A stretch of DNA of 64,000 nucleotides, taken from Nocardia sp. NBC_00403 (GTDB lineage: Bacteria; Actinomycetota; Actinomycetes; Mycobacteriales; Mycobacteriaceae). Positions 43,012-51,698 of this stretch are shown here, piece by piece (the first letter of the stretch is position 1; each line of letters starts with the position of its first letter). A program made the position numbers and the translations under genes. The stretch spans positions 744,001 to 808,000 of the forward strand of contig NZ_CP107939.1 of NCBI RefSeq assembly GCF_036046055.1, in the 5' to 3' direction. The notes beneath the pieces were generated by a model. The model made no database searches. It had not been told where the DNA came from and saw only the letters and a program-made list of their open reading frames with translations.

Positions 43012-43134
43012 CCCGCACCCACCCCGGCGGTGGCGAAGTATCGCCCACAACCCACACCCACCCCCGCGGTCGCGAAGTATCGCCCACAACCCACACCCAC
43101 CCCCGCGGTCGCGAAGTATCGCCCACAACCCACA
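43012..43134 (+). repeat. 39-bp tandem repeat, about three copies
   Basis: A 39-base unit containing GCGAAGTATCGCCCACAACC recurs at 43012, 43051 and 43090 (the marker GAAGTA is at 43035, 43074 and 43113). Copies two and three are almost identical and the first is degenerate; a fourth breaks down into CCCACAACC runs. It lies between the divergent flippase and GT-C-like genes. In the plus frame it would read 13-residue AKYRPQPTPTPAV repeats, open into the downstream gene. Confidence 0.88.
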
Positions 43135-43287
43135 ACCCACAGCCCACACCCCATCTGCCCGAGGCCTCGCACCCGGCACCAGCAACCAGTAGTGGGCAAT
43201 GCACCACAGTCCGCCCACAACGCTCGCCGCACCTGGACTTGCCCCGGCAACGCCGGAGGTCGCGACCGGGACGTAGGGTCGACAACC

Positions 43288-45426
43288 GTGAGCGACGGGC
43301 AGGCTCGGCACGACCGGTGGGCGAGGTTGGTCCCTGCCGGCTACAGCGCGATATTGGCGCTGCTCATCACCGGTCCGCTGCTCGGCTCCGGCTATCTGCT
43401 GCTGCGCGATGCGGTGAGCACCCCGCGTTCCTATCCGACGGACTCCGCTCTCGGTCTCGGCGACGCCGCTCCGCGGGCCGTCCCGCAGGACGCGCTGATC
43501 GTGGTGCTGTCACCGATCGTGGACGGCGGCCTGATCGTCAAGGCGATACTGCTCGTCGCGCTGTGGGCCGCCGGATACGGCGCTGCGATCCTGGCCCGCG
43601 AGCTGCTGCGGGTGACCACGGGCCCGCAACTGGTGGCGACCACCGTCGCGCTGTGGAATCCCTACGTAGCCGAACGCCTGCTGCAAGGTCATTGGAGTCT
43701 GCTGGCCGGATACGCTGCACTCCCTTGGACAGCGTTGGCCGCCTACCGGATTCGGTCATCCACGCATCTCCGCCGAGCGCGCGGCACCCGCCGACCCGAC
43801 GATGCACCCCACTCGACCGATGCGCTCGGCCGTACCTTCCAGGTAAAGGGCGGAGGGCGAACGGCGTTCGGGCACTGGGGGGCGTTGGCCGCGTGCCTCG
43901 CCGCTGCTGGGCTCACGCCGACGGGCGCGTTGCTGGCCGGGTTCATGGCACTTGTGCTGGTCGGACGCCGAAACATAGTGGGAACGGTGGTGCTGCTGCT
44001 GGCCGCGTCCGCGCCATGGTTGACCGCGACAGCACTGTCCGCGGCCGGTTCCGAACCCTCCGACCCGGCAGGCATTGCCGCCTTCGCCGCCCGCGCCGAA
44101 CCAGGCCTCGGCACACTCGGCAGCTTGGCCGGGCTCGGCGGCATCTGGAATTCGGATGCCGTTCCGAACTCCCGCACCACACTGCTCGCCCTCGTCGGCA
44201 CCTTTTTCCTACTCGCAGTTGTCGCGACGGGCATCCGCGCCGTTGTCGCCGGAAATACCTCTGCGGGAATCTATTTCATCGCCCACAGCCAACGCGCAGG
44301 CGTACAGACGCGGCGACGACTGCTGGTCCTGGCCGCCGTCGCCATCGCGCTGCCCGCGTTGGGCGCTACAGCGTGGGGCCGGGATGTGCTGGAGTGGCTC
44401 GTCACCTCGGTCCCCGGCGCGGGTCTGCTTCGCGACACCCAGAAATACGTAGCGCTCGCGATGCCCGCATATGCGCTGTGCGCGGCGGCCGGATGCAATG
44501 CCGTCGCCCAGTTGTTCGCATCGAAGGACCGCCCAGCGGCGAATGCCACACTGGCACAGCCGCATTGCCAGTCCACGGATGAGATACCAAGGGCCGCATC
44601 CCCGCTGCGCTCCTCAGCTACAGCCGCAGCGGCATCTCGGACGGAACCAGCATCGGAACCAGCATCGGAACCAGCATCGGAACCAGCATCGGAACCAGCA
44701 TCGGAACCAGCATCGGAACCAGCATCGGAACCAGCATCGGAACCAGCATCGGAACCAGCATCGACGAACACGGTGACGAGGTCGCCGGAAGGGCGCAAGA
44801 CTGCGGCCGTAATATCGCTGACCGCAACGATATTCATCGCGCTGCTGACCCTGCCGATGTTCGACCTCGGATGGGGCGTGAGTGGCGCGATCCGGCCCGT
44901 GCACTATCCGATCGGGTGGCAGCGGGTCGCGGAGCGGATCGTTGGGCCCGGCGATGTCGCGGTGCTGCCCGGCGGCATGTTCCGCCGGTTTCCGTATAGT
45001 GGTCGCGCACCGGTTTTGGATCCGGCGCCACGGATGCTGCCCCACGATGTCCTGCAAACCGGCGAGCTTCCGGTGCACGGCCGCACTGTCGCGGGCGAAG
45101 GCGCACGCGCGCGGGAGGTGGAAAGTCTGCTGCTGCACGGCGGGACGGCAACAGGCCTGGCAAAACTGGGCGTCGGCTGGGTCCTGCTGGAGCGCACCAC
45201 CCCCGGCCCGCTCGGCGAGTCGAAAAATTCTCTCGCCCAGCTCGACCCGGTCTACAGCGACACCCATCTCGCGCTGTACCGAGTGCCCGAAGCCGCCGAC
45301 CGGGACACCGAATCCCACTCCACACGCCGCACCATCTCTGCGGCCGCTCACCTCTTGTGGGTCGCCTTACTCATCGGCGGCCTGCTCCTCGCATCCTGGT
45401 CACCTCGAACACCACAGCACCAGTAG
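43288..45426 (+). CDS. Large membrane protein, GT-C-like (Rv0226c-like)
   Basis: A 712-residue protein from GTG 43288 with roughly ten N-terminal helices and a periplasmic C-terminal region before a last helix (AAHLLWVALLIGGLLLASW). LWNPYVAERLLQGHWSLLAGYAALPW is characteristic of this actinobacterial family and of GT-C glycosyltransferase-like proteins. Between helices it carries ten exact EPAS repeats (residues about 453-492). The adjacent 39-base repeats would add a Pro-rich N-terminus if translation began at 43030, but no ribosome site supports that. It probably works in lipid-linked mannan or arabinan assembly with the GT4 gene (inference). Confidence 0.82.
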   Translation: MSDGQARHDRWARLVPAGYSAILALLITGPLLGSGYLLLRDAVSTPRSYPTDSALGLGDAAPRAVPQDALIVVLSPIVDGGLIVKAILLVALWAAGYGAAILARELLRVTTGPQLVATTVALWNPYVAERLLQGHWSLLAGYAALPWTALAAYRIRSSTHLRRARGTRRPDDAPHSTDALGRTFQVKGGGRTAFGHWGALAACLAAAGLTPTGALLAGFMALVLVGRRNIVGTVVLLLAASAPWLTATALSAAGSEPSDPAGIAAFAARAEPGLGTLGSLAGLGGIWNSDAVPNSRTTLLALVGTFFLLAVVATGIRAVVAGNTSAGIYFIAHSQRAGVQTRRRLLVLAAVAIALPALGATAWGRDVLEWLVTSVPGAGLLRDTQKYVALAMPAYALCAAAGCNAVAQLFASKDRPAANATLAQPHCQSTDEIPRAASPLRSSATAAAASRTEPASEPASEPASEPASEPASEPASEPASEPASEPASEPASTNTVTRSPEGRKTAAVISLTATIFIALLTLPMFDLGWGVSGAIRPVHYPIGWQRVAERIVGPGDVAVLPGGMFRRFPYSGRAPVLDPAPRMLPHDVLQTGELPVHGRTVAGEGARAREVESLLLHGGTATGLAKLGVGWVLLERTTPGPLGESKNSLAQLDPVYSDTHLALYRVPEAADRDTESHSTRRTISAAAHLLWVALLIGGLLLASWSPRTPQHQ
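44644..44763 (+). repeat. Ten exact copies of a 12-bp unit inside the membrane protein gene
   Basis: GAACCAGCATCG is repeated ten times without a mismatch, encoding (Glu-Pro-Ala-Ser)10. Perfect identity implies recent slippage expansion. The unit is in frame, so copy-number changes preserve the gene. Confidence 0.95.
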
Positions 45427-45756
45427 CCGACCCGGCATCACCCAGCGTCATCCGACGAGTGCAGCTCGACAGGCCATGCCTTCGAGTCACATCGAACTAC
45501 TCGGCGAGACTTGATGAGTGGCACACCTCGGAGGCGCTTCTCAGCGCATCGCCACCACCCTTGTGCCGCACACCGATGGGCGTCGCCCGAGAATGGGACG
45601 AGCCAGAACACCGGCCGGGTGGGGAAGTCGGGTTTGGAGCGGGATCCATCACGCCGAAGACCTGACGTCAGGGCCGAGCGTCCAGGCCGAGCGGGACAGT
45701 CACGGCCCGAGCTGGACAGTCACGGTCCACAAGACTGTCGGCGACCAGCTGGACGG
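45427..45756. other. 330-base intergenic region without a gene
   Basis: Lies between the end of the membrane gene and the stop of the convergent GT4 gene. The only structure seen is GGACAGTCACGG occurring twice 20 bases apart near 45700-45730. No frame with credible start and composition was found. Confidence 0.5.
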
Positions 45757-46923
45757 TTAGGGACCAGGCGGGAAGAGGCCGGAGGTGTGTTGCCCTCTCG
45801 CGGCCGCGGCGAGGACTTGGTAGACGCCGTTTCCTGTTTGTTTCCAGGAGAATTCGTTGGCGCGGGCGCGGGCTTTTTCGCCCATGACGGTGCGGGCTTC
45901 GGTGTCGTCGATGAGGTCACCGACCGAGTCGGAGAGTTGGGCGAGGTCGTCGACGAGCAGACCGGTCACGCCGTCGACGATGGAGTCGGTGAGGCCGCGG
46001 GAGCTGCGGTAGCCGATGGTGGGGACGCCGTGTTGGGCGGCTTCGATGACGGCCAGGCCCCAACCTTCTTTGCGGGAGGGCAGGACATGCACCCAGGCGT
46101 GGGCGAGCAACTCGTGCTTGCGGCGTTCGTCGACGTGGCCGTGGAAGGTGACCGCGTCGGCGATGCCGAGGTCAGCGGCGTTGGTCTTCAGGTTGTCGGC
46201 CCACCAGCCGTCGCCGATCACGTCCAGGTGCAGGCCGGGAATGCGGGTGCGCAGCCGGGCGACGACGGCCAACGCGTCTTCGATCTGCTTGTGCGGCACC
46301 AGGCGGGAGAGCACCACGATGCGGGGGTTCGGGGTGCGTGTCGCCGCGGCACCGGTCGGTGCGTCCGCGGGGACGGGTTCGGCGCCGTTGCGGACCACCG
46401 CGATGCGCGACCGGTCGACCCCGAGCGTGGCGAGTTCCTCGGCCGAAGGCAGCGAGACGGTCAGGTATTGGTTGCGACGATGCGCCCGCGGGGACAGCCG
46501 CGACTCGATGAACCAACCGATCCGGCCGACAAGGCGACCGGCAACCGGCCATTGCTCGCGGTGTCCGTGATGGACGAGCACAACCGACGGCGCGTTGGTC
46601 GCGGCGGCCGCGAAGAACGGGATTCCGTTCTGGGTGTCGATCACCGCGTCGGGTCGCAGCCCGCGCAGCGACCCGACACCGAGCCTGCCGAGCGCGATGG
46701 CGGCCAGGGCCCGCGGATACACGGAGTAGCGCCCGCCGGCCCGACTGATGTCGATGCCGTCGATGCGTTCCCGCTTCGGCGCTCCGGGATAACGGGCGGT
46801 TCGCAAGGTGACCTTGACTCCGCGGGCGGCCAGCTGGGCGCCGACCTGCTCCAGATACCGTTCGCTGCCGCCGCCCTGCGGGTGCCCGGTGTCACGCCAG
46901 CACAGCAGGAGGACTTCGCGCAC
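45757..46923 (-). CDS. GT4-family glycosyltransferase (Rv0225-like)
   Basis: A 388-residue GT-B enzyme from GTG 46923, preceded by GAGAGAAG; the longer frame to 46995 is less likely. The N-terminal acceptor domain begins with a loop containing HPQGGGSERYLEQVGAQLAA; the C-terminal donor domain has VLSRLVPHKQIEDAL, GDGWWADNLK, FHGHVDERRK and SRKEGWGLAVIEAAQHGVPT, which includes the retaining-GT4 E-x7-E motif. It transfers a sugar, probably mannose from GDP-mannose, to an envelope glycolipid (donor inferred). It sits opposite the methyltransferase, as Rv0225/Rv0224c do in M. tuberculosis. Confidence 0.9.
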   Translation of the reverse strand: MREVLLLCWRDTGHPQGGGSERYLEQVGAQLAARGVKVTLRTARYPGAPKRERIDGIDISRAGGRYSVYPRALAAIALGRLGVGSLRGLRPDAVIDTQNGIPFFAAAATNAPSVVLVHHGHREQWPVAGRLVGRIGWFIESRLSPRAHRRNQYLTVSLPSAEELATLGVDRSRIAVVRNGAEPVPADAPTGAAATRTPNPRIVVLSRLVPHKQIEDALAVVARLRTRIPGLHLDVIGDGWWADNLKTNAADLGIADAVTFHGHVDERRKHELLAHAWVHVLPSRKEGWGLAVIEAAQHGVPTIGYRSSRGLTDSIVDGVTGLLVDDLAQLSDSVGDLIDDTEARTVMGEKARARANEFSWKQTGNGVYQVLAAAARGQHTSGLFPPGP

Positions 46924-47092
46924 TGTAGAGCTTCTCTCGGTCGGCAGGTCCCGATCGGGGACGTCGGATATCGCCCAACACCCTAACCTGTGCATGCGTC
47001 CACATCCTGCCCACCGGCCCTGATATCGCGTATTGCCTCCTCCGGTGGCAGTGGTTGGAGCGAATTGCGGGCGTTATGCGAGACTCACCGCC

Positions 47093-47914
47093 GTGCCGAG
47101 AGCTGAAAGTACGCCAGCGGAAGCCGAGGCGGCAGGCTCGCCGCGGCAGGCCGGGCGCGCCATATCCCGGTTTGCGCGGCGGGCGACATTGCGGCGGTCG
47201 ATGCGGTTACTCAGCAGCTTCCGGTTCGAGCAGAGCGATCCCGCGCTGTTCTACGGCGAGCTGGCCGGCGACAGTGCGGCGATGATCGGCGACTTCTATG
47301 CCGACGTGACCGGACGCGGGTTGCAGGACGCGACCATTCTCGATGTGGGCGGCGGTCCCGGCTATTTCGCCGACGAGTTCATCAAGACCGGCGCGCGGTA
47401 CATCCCGGTAGAGCCGGATCCCTCGGAGATGCACGCCGCCGGGTTGTCGGTGCCGGGTGCGGTCCGCGGGTCGGGGATGGCACTGCCGTTTCGAGATGAC
47501 GCGGTGGACATCTGCTTTTCCTCGAATGTGGCCGAGCATGTGCCGTACCCGTGGGTGATGGCCGACGAAATGGTGCGGGTGACCCGGCCCGGCGGGTTGA
47601 TCGTGCTCTCCTACACGGTGTGGCTCGGACCGTTCGGCGGGCACGAGACCGGACCGTGGCACTACCTGGGTGGGGAGTACGCGGCACGCCGGTATCGGCG
47701 CAAGCACGGGCGGGAGCCGAAGAATCGATTCGGCAAGTCGATGTTCGCCGTCCCAGCGGTGGACGGATTACGTTGGGCGGCAAGCACTCCCGCCGACGTC
47801 CGGACGATCTTCCCGCGCTACCACCCGCGCTGGGCCTGGTGGTTGGTCCGCATACCGTTGCTGCGCGAGCTGTTGGTGAGCAACCTGGTGGTCGTCGCCA
47901 CCAAGAGCCGCTAA
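47093..47914 (+). CDS. SAM-dependent methyltransferase (Rv0224c-like)
   Basis: A 273-residue class I methyltransferase from GTG 47093. FARRATLRRSMRLLSSFRFEQ precedes motif I, ILDVGGGPGYFADEF; YIPVEPDPSEM is the acidic second motif, and MALPFRDDAVDICFSSNVAEH the UbiE-like motif IV. The C-terminus (WWLVRIPLLRELLVSNLVVV) is hydrophobic and may hold it at the membrane. Divergent from the GT4 gene across 170 bases. Probably methylates a glycolipid or glycan made by its neighbours (inference). Its stop overlaps the convergent small gene by 4 bases. Confidence 0.9.
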   Translation: MPRAESTPAEAEAAGSPRQAGRAISRFARRATLRRSMRLLSSFRFEQSDPALFYGELAGDSAAMIGDFYADVTGRGLQDATILDVGGGPGYFADEFIKTGARYIPVEPDPSEMHAAGLSVPGAVRGSGMALPFRDDAVDICFSSNVAEHVPYPWVMADEMVRVTRPGGLIVLSYTVWLGPFGGHETGPWHYLGGEYAARRYRRKHGREPKNRFGKSMFAVPAVDGLRWAASTPADVRTIFPRYHPRWAWWLVRIPLLRELLVSNLVVVATKSR

Positions 47915-48219
47915 GGCTGCCGCTCCAGCCAGCCGCGCCGCCAGCTGCGCCTGCCGCAGGTTCCGTACGACGACTCGCCCCAGGGCGATTCCTGAATGGC
48001 GAGGCCGACAGTCTCCAGCGTGGTCAGCGCGAGTAGGTCGGCCAGCATCTCCACAGTTGCCACCGCCTCCGCCGCCTGCATGGCCGCGGTGGCCTGCTCG
48101 ATTGTCAGCGTGCGGCCCGGCAGGAACGAAACGACCCAGCCACCTACACCGACGCTTTTAGCTTGATGCTCGGTTTGATCGCTCGTCATCAGCGACCGCC
48201 CGATCACTTGCACCGCCAT
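47911..48219 (-). CDS. Conserved-looking small protein, 102 residues
   Basis: From ATG 48219 this frame gives MAVQVIGRSLMTSDQTEHQA, then SVGVGGWVVSFLPGRTLTIE and a helix-rich Ala segment, ending in a basic, Trp-rich tail. The WVVSFLPGRTLTxxQA pattern recalls short actinobacterial proteins often seen near phages, but I cannot name a family. The frame extends to 48429, but that part would overlap the aldehyde dehydrogenase operator. Convergent with the methyltransferase gene. Confidence 0.6.
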   Translation of the reverse strand: MAVQVIGRSLMTSDQTEHQAKSVGVGGWVVSFLPGRTLTIEQATAAMQAAEAVATVEMLADLLALTTLETVGLAIQESPWGESSYGTCGRRSWRRGWLERQP

Positions 48220-48383
48220 GGCTCTGACTCCCCAACTGCGATATCGGTTCATGAATCGAGCGAGCTGATCAGTAGCTAAAGCATCCTCTTTCCAGCAACA
48301 GAACGCAATAGTGCGTTCTCTGAAAAGCGAACCGACAGGTTGGAATTCGCGCTGCTCAGCGCGATGGCCGAGGAGAAAACTGG

Positions 48384-48424
48384 AACAGGTTACAGACAAG
48401 TGAGCCACAAAACTGTAACGTGTT
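48384..48424. promoter_or_regulatory. Inverted-repeat operator at the aldehyde dehydrogenase start
   Basis: AACAGGTTACAG (48384-48395) and CTGTAACGTGTT (48413-48424) are inverted at 11 of 12 positions with a 17-base spacer. The right arm ends 3 bases before the ATG at 48428, so no Shine-Dalgarno fits between them; the mRNA may be nearly leaderless, with the operator covering the promoter. Confidence 0.7.
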
Positions 48425-48427
48425 CTC

Positions 48428-49873
48428 ATGCACTACGACAGCTTGTTCATCGGCGGCCAATGGACCGCGCCAGCCGGCACCGAGCGGCTCCAGGTCATCT
48501 CGCCCGCCACGGTCGAGACGGTGGGCAGCGTCCCGGTGGTCGTTCGCGACGACGTCGACGCCGCGGTTGCCGCCGCCCGGCACGCCTTCGACCACGGCCC
48601 ATGGCCGTCCACCCCGCCGGAGGAGCGCGCCCAGGTCCTCAGCCGCGCCGCGCGCCTGATCGAGGAGCGCTCCGCCGACCTGCTCGCCACGCTCACCGCG
48701 GAAATGGGCGCACCGGCGATGATCGCCATGACGCTCAACCAGATCCCCGCGGTCGCCGCGCTCGACGCCTACGCCGCACTGGCAAAGTCCTTCCCCTGGA
48801 ACGAAACTCGCACCGGAGTGTTCGGCACCTCCCGGGTCTCGCGCGAGCCGCGCGGCGTCGTCGCGGCCGTGACCGCGTGGAACGTTCCGCTTTTCCTCGC
48901 GGCCAACAAGCTCGCCCCCGCGTTGCTGGCCGGCTGCACCGTGGTGCTCAAGCCCGCACCGCTGACCCCGCTGACCGCCAACAAGATCGCCGATATCTTC
49001 ACCGAAGCCGGCCTGCCCGCCGGCGTGCTTTCGGTACTGCCCGCAGAGGCGGAGGCCGCCGAGTACCTCGTCTCGCACCCCGGCGTCGACAAGGTCACCT
49101 TCACCGGGAGCACCGCGGTCGGCCGTAAGATCGGCGCAATCGCGACCGGCCAGCTCAAGAGCGTGTCCTTGGAGCTCGGTGGCAAATCCGCCGCAATCCT
49201 GTTGCCCGATATGGATGTGGCCGCCAATATCCCGGTGCTCGCCTTCTCCGGCCTGATGAACAGCGGCCAGGGCTGCGTCGCGCAGACCCGCATCCTCGCG
49301 CCGCGCAGCCGGTACGACGAAATCCTCGAGGCGCTGGTCGAGCACGTGCGCACGATGAAGGTCGGCGATCCCACCGACCCGACGGTGATACTCGGCCCGC
49401 TGATTTCGGAGCGGCAGCGCGAGCGCGTCGAGGGCTACATCGCCAAGGGTAAGGAAGAAGGCGCGCGACTGGTGCTCGGTGGCGGCCGTCCCGCCGACCT
49501 GGATCGCGGCTGGTTCGTCGAGCCGACGATCTTCGCCGATGTGGACAACTCCTCGACCATCGCCCAGGAGGAAATCTTCGGCCCCGTGCTGTCGGTGATC
49601 CCCTACGACACCGAGGACGAGGCGGTGGCCATCGCCAACGACTCGGTATATGGCCTGGCAGGCTCGGTGTGGACGACCGATGTCGAACACGGTGCCGAGA
49701 TCGCGGCGCGGGTGCGCACCGGCACCTACGCGATCAATTGGTACGCCTTCGATCCCAGCTCGCCTTTCGGCGGGTACAAGAGCTCGGGCCTGGGCCGCGA
49801 GAACGGCCCCGAGGGTCTCGACTCCTTCTGCGAGCAGAAGTCGGTGCTCATGCCACTCGGCTGGACGGGGTGA
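48428..49873 (+). CDS. NAD(P)-dependent aldehyde dehydrogenase (Rv0223c-like)
   Basis: A 481-residue ALDH-superfamily enzyme. TAWNVPLFLAANKLAPALLA is the cofactor-binding loop, FTGSTAVGRKI the Rossmann region, LELGGKS carries the general-base Glu (about 248), and NSGQGCVAQTRI the catalytic Cys (about 282). EEIFGPVLSVI and SPFGGYKSSGLGRENGPEG close the substrate and oligomer regions. It oxidises an aldehyde to the acid; the preferred chain is not known. An inverted-repeat operator abuts the start codon. The small 47911-48219 gene runs divergently. Confidence 0.93.
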   Translation: MHYDSLFIGGQWTAPAGTERLQVISPATVETVGSVPVVVRDDVDAAVAAARHAFDHGPWPSTPPEERAQVLSRAARLIEERSADLLATLTAEMGAPAMIAMTLNQIPAVAALDAYAALAKSFPWNETRTGVFGTSRVSREPRGVVAAVTAWNVPLFLAANKLAPALLAGCTVVLKPAPLTPLTANKIADIFTEAGLPAGVLSVLPAEAEAAEYLVSHPGVDKVTFTGSTAVGRKIGAIATGQLKSVSLELGGKSAAILLPDMDVAANIPVLAFSGLMNSGQGCVAQTRILAPRSRYDEILEALVEHVRTMKVGDPTDPTVILGPLISERQRERVEGYIAKGKEEGARLVLGGGRPADLDRGWFVEPTIFADVDNSSTIAQEEIFGPVLSVIPYDTEDEAVAIANDSVYGLAGSVWTTDVEHGAEIAARVRTGTYAINWYAFDPSSPFGGYKSSGLGRENGPEGLDSFCEQKSVLMPLGWTG

Positions 49874-50122
49874 TCAACTCCCCGCCATGACCACCCGCAG
49901 CACGGGCCGGTGATCACGCCCCCTGGCAATCGGCGTGTCGACGATCTCGACGCGCCAGCCGGGGGGCAATACCGCCTGCAGTCGGCCAGCGGCCCGCCGC
50001 AGCGGCGTGCTCGCGGTCGCCGGCTCGATTCCGGCAAACCGGGGCGCCCGCCCACTGGTCTCCAGATTCGTCATGCTCCCAACCACCTCTCGCGCTTCGA
50101 TCTCATCGTTGGTCACGCGCAT
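49874..50122 (-). CDS. Hypothetical protein, 82 residues
   Basis: The frame begins at ATG 50122 (MRVTNDEIEAREVVGSMTNL) and its second half, RLQAVLPPGWRVEIVDTPIA, then RGRDHRPVLRVVMAGS, looks like a genuine small alpha/beta fold. Composition fits coding DNA, but no ribosome site is clear and no family is recognised. It converges on the aldehyde dehydrogenase gene with no gap. The 267 bases upstream to 50390 hold no other gene, only a 10-base palindrome CAGTTAACTG at 50156. Confidence 0.45.
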   Translation of the reverse strand: MRVTNDEIEAREVVGSMTNLETSGRAPRFAGIEPATASTPLRRAAGRLQAVLPPGWRVEIVDTPIARGRDHRPVLRVVMAGS

Positions 50123-50390
50123 CGCGGAGTCACGAGTCGATAAGGAAAAGTCGATCAGTTAACTGTTGGCAATCAAATGTAAGTCACCTACGGGCAAACC
50201 GCACACTCCAGGCAACCACCCGAAGCGCGATCCGGCAAGCCCTACCTAGCTACCAGTCCGCGATTATCGCGGCGAGCTGTACTCGCCATCGCGACCGTCT
50301 CGTCGGAGATTAGCGCATCCCCGCGGTGCGGCCGCCCGCATCGCACCGGACGCATAAACCGGCCCGCCCGCGCCTCCCGGCCGCCTCGGG

Positions 50391-51341
50391 TCATCGGCGC
50401 AACGACCTGCGATACCCCGCGGGCGTCGTGCCTGTCGCGGCGCGCAGGTGCACCCGCATTGCGGTGACGCTGCCGAATCCGGATTGCGCCGCAACGACCT
50501 CGACCGGCAACTCGGTGGTTTCCAGCAATTCCCGAGCACGCGCCGTGCGCTGCGCCTCCAGCCATCGTCGCGGCGTGGTGCCCACCGCCGTCTTGAATCG
50601 GCGAATAAAGGTGCGCTCACTCATCAAGGCGTGCGCGGCCAGCGCCGAAACATCGGGCGCAGCCGCCGGATTCGCCGCGGCCCACGCCATGGTCGCGGCA
50701 AGACCACCGCCGAAACCGTTGGTGCTCATGGCATCCGGGATGTACTGAGCCTGCCCGCCTTCGCGATGCGGTGGTGTCACGTTCCATCGGGCCAGCTCCG
50801 CTGCGGCGGCCGCGCCCAGCTCGCGGCGCACGATGTGCAGGCACAGGTCGAGACTCGCGGACAACCCGGCGGAGGTGAGAACGTCACCGTCGTCGATGTA
50901 CAGCGCGGCGGGGTCGAGCTTCACCGCAGGAAACAGCTCGGCGAAATCATGACAGTAGGCCCAGTGCGTCGTCGCCGGCCTGCCGTCCAGCAATCCGGCC
51001 CAGCCCAGCACGAACGCACCGACACACACGCTGACCATGGTCGCGCCGCGCGCCGCGGCGGCCTGCAGCGCATCCAGCGCAGCGTCCGGCGGCGGCAACG
51101 TCGGCAAACCGATGCCGGGCACCACCACGATGTCCGCCTCCGCCATCACCTCCAGCCCGTGCGCGACGTGCAGATCGAATCCGCTCGGCGTCCACACCGG
51201 CCCCGGCCGCACTGAGCACGTCTCCAGCTCGAATCCGACCGCGACACCGAATTTTCCCGGCCCGTGCCGGAACGCCTGCACGATGCAACCCAGGTCATAG
51301 GTCATAACGCCGTCGAGCGCGAGTGCGACAACCTTCTTCAT
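50391..51341 (-). CDS. GlxA-like regulator: DJ-1/PfpI domain fused to AraC DNA-binding domain
   Basis: A 316-residue transcription factor. Residues 1-180 are a DJ-1/PfpI domain: VVALALDGVMTYDLG start, VVVPGIGLPTLPPPDA, and SVCVGAFVLGWAGLLDGRPA with the conserved Cys elbow and ATTHW. Residues about 210-316 hold the AraC tandem helix-turn-helix (DVSALAAHALMSERTFIRRF and VEVVAAQSGFGSVTAMRVHL). Such proteins sense a metabolite with the DJ-1 domain. The 31-base motif at 51359-51389 lies 18 bases upstream of its start and recurs upstream of the HD-hydrolase gene at 52979. Confidence 0.92.
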   Translation of the reverse strand: MKKVVALALDGVMTYDLGCIVQAFRHGPGKFGVAVGFELETCSVRPGPVWTPSGFDLHVAHGLEVMAEADIVVVPGIGLPTLPPPDAALDALQAAAARGATMVSVCVGAFVLGWAGLLDGRPATTHWAYCHDFAELFPAVKLDPAALYIDDGDVLTSAGLSASLDLCLHIVRRELGAAAAAELARWNVTPPHREGGQAQYIPDAMSTNGFGGGLAATMAWAAANPAAAPDVSALAAHALMSERTFIRRFKTAVGTTPRRWLEAQRTARARELLETTELPVEVVAAQSGFGSVTAMRVHLRAATGTTPAGYRRSLRR

Positions 51342-51358
51342 CGCCTCAGTTTGGCATG

Positions 51359-51389
51359 AATCCGAGTATTACTGGCATTCTCGCCACTC
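51359..51389. promoter_or_regulatory. 31-bp regulatory motif, copy 1 (upstream of the DJ-1/AraC gene)
   Basis: Matches 52885-52915 at 27 of 31 positions, same orientation. The core is an inverted repeat ACTGGC-N6-GCCACT (5 of 6 pairs). It lies directly upstream of the regulator start, consistent with autoregulation. Confidence 0.75.
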
Positions 51390-51475
51390 ACATTCAGGGC
51401 CTGCGGTTCTTGCCCGAGTTGATCGCGTCGCGGTATCTGCTGGTCTCGGCGCTACCGATCCTCGTCCGCGGTGGT

Positions 51476-51658
51476 GTGCGGGACGTTCGCGGTGCCGGGG
51501 TTTTCGAACCGGAACGGGGGCGGTGCCGGGCACGGTACGCGCTGATACTCGAGGTCGCGGTGCTGGGCGGCGGGGCGGCGGCACTGTCGTCCGCTGTGGT
51601 GCTGGTGACGTACCAGGCTCTCGCGTATTTCCGGGCGGGCCGGCTGCTCGCGCATTGA
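51476..51658 (+). CDS. Possible small single-helix membrane protein
   Basis: From GTG 51476 a 60-residue frame contains RYALILEVAVLGGGAAALSS and then AVVLVTYQALAYF, a plausible membrane helix with a polar, Arg-rich start. The remainder of the 51390-51698 region shows no other gene. No ribosome site is convincing, so this is tentative. Confidence 0.35.
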   Translation: MRDVRGAGVFEPERGRCRARYALILEVAVLGGGAAALSSAVVLVTYQALAYFRAGRLLAH

Positions 51659-51698
51659 GACAATCGGAAGCGGTACGAAGTGTCGAAAGGATTTGGTT

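Noticed and set aside
43012..43134. A CRISPR array
   Set aside because: The 39-base units are directly tandem with no unique spacers and keep a coding period of 13 codons.
44644..44763. Sequencing or assembly artefact
   Set aside because: Ten exact 12-base units remain in frame in a gene with good coding on both sides, so a genuine slippage expansion is the simpler reading, though copy number may be imprecise.
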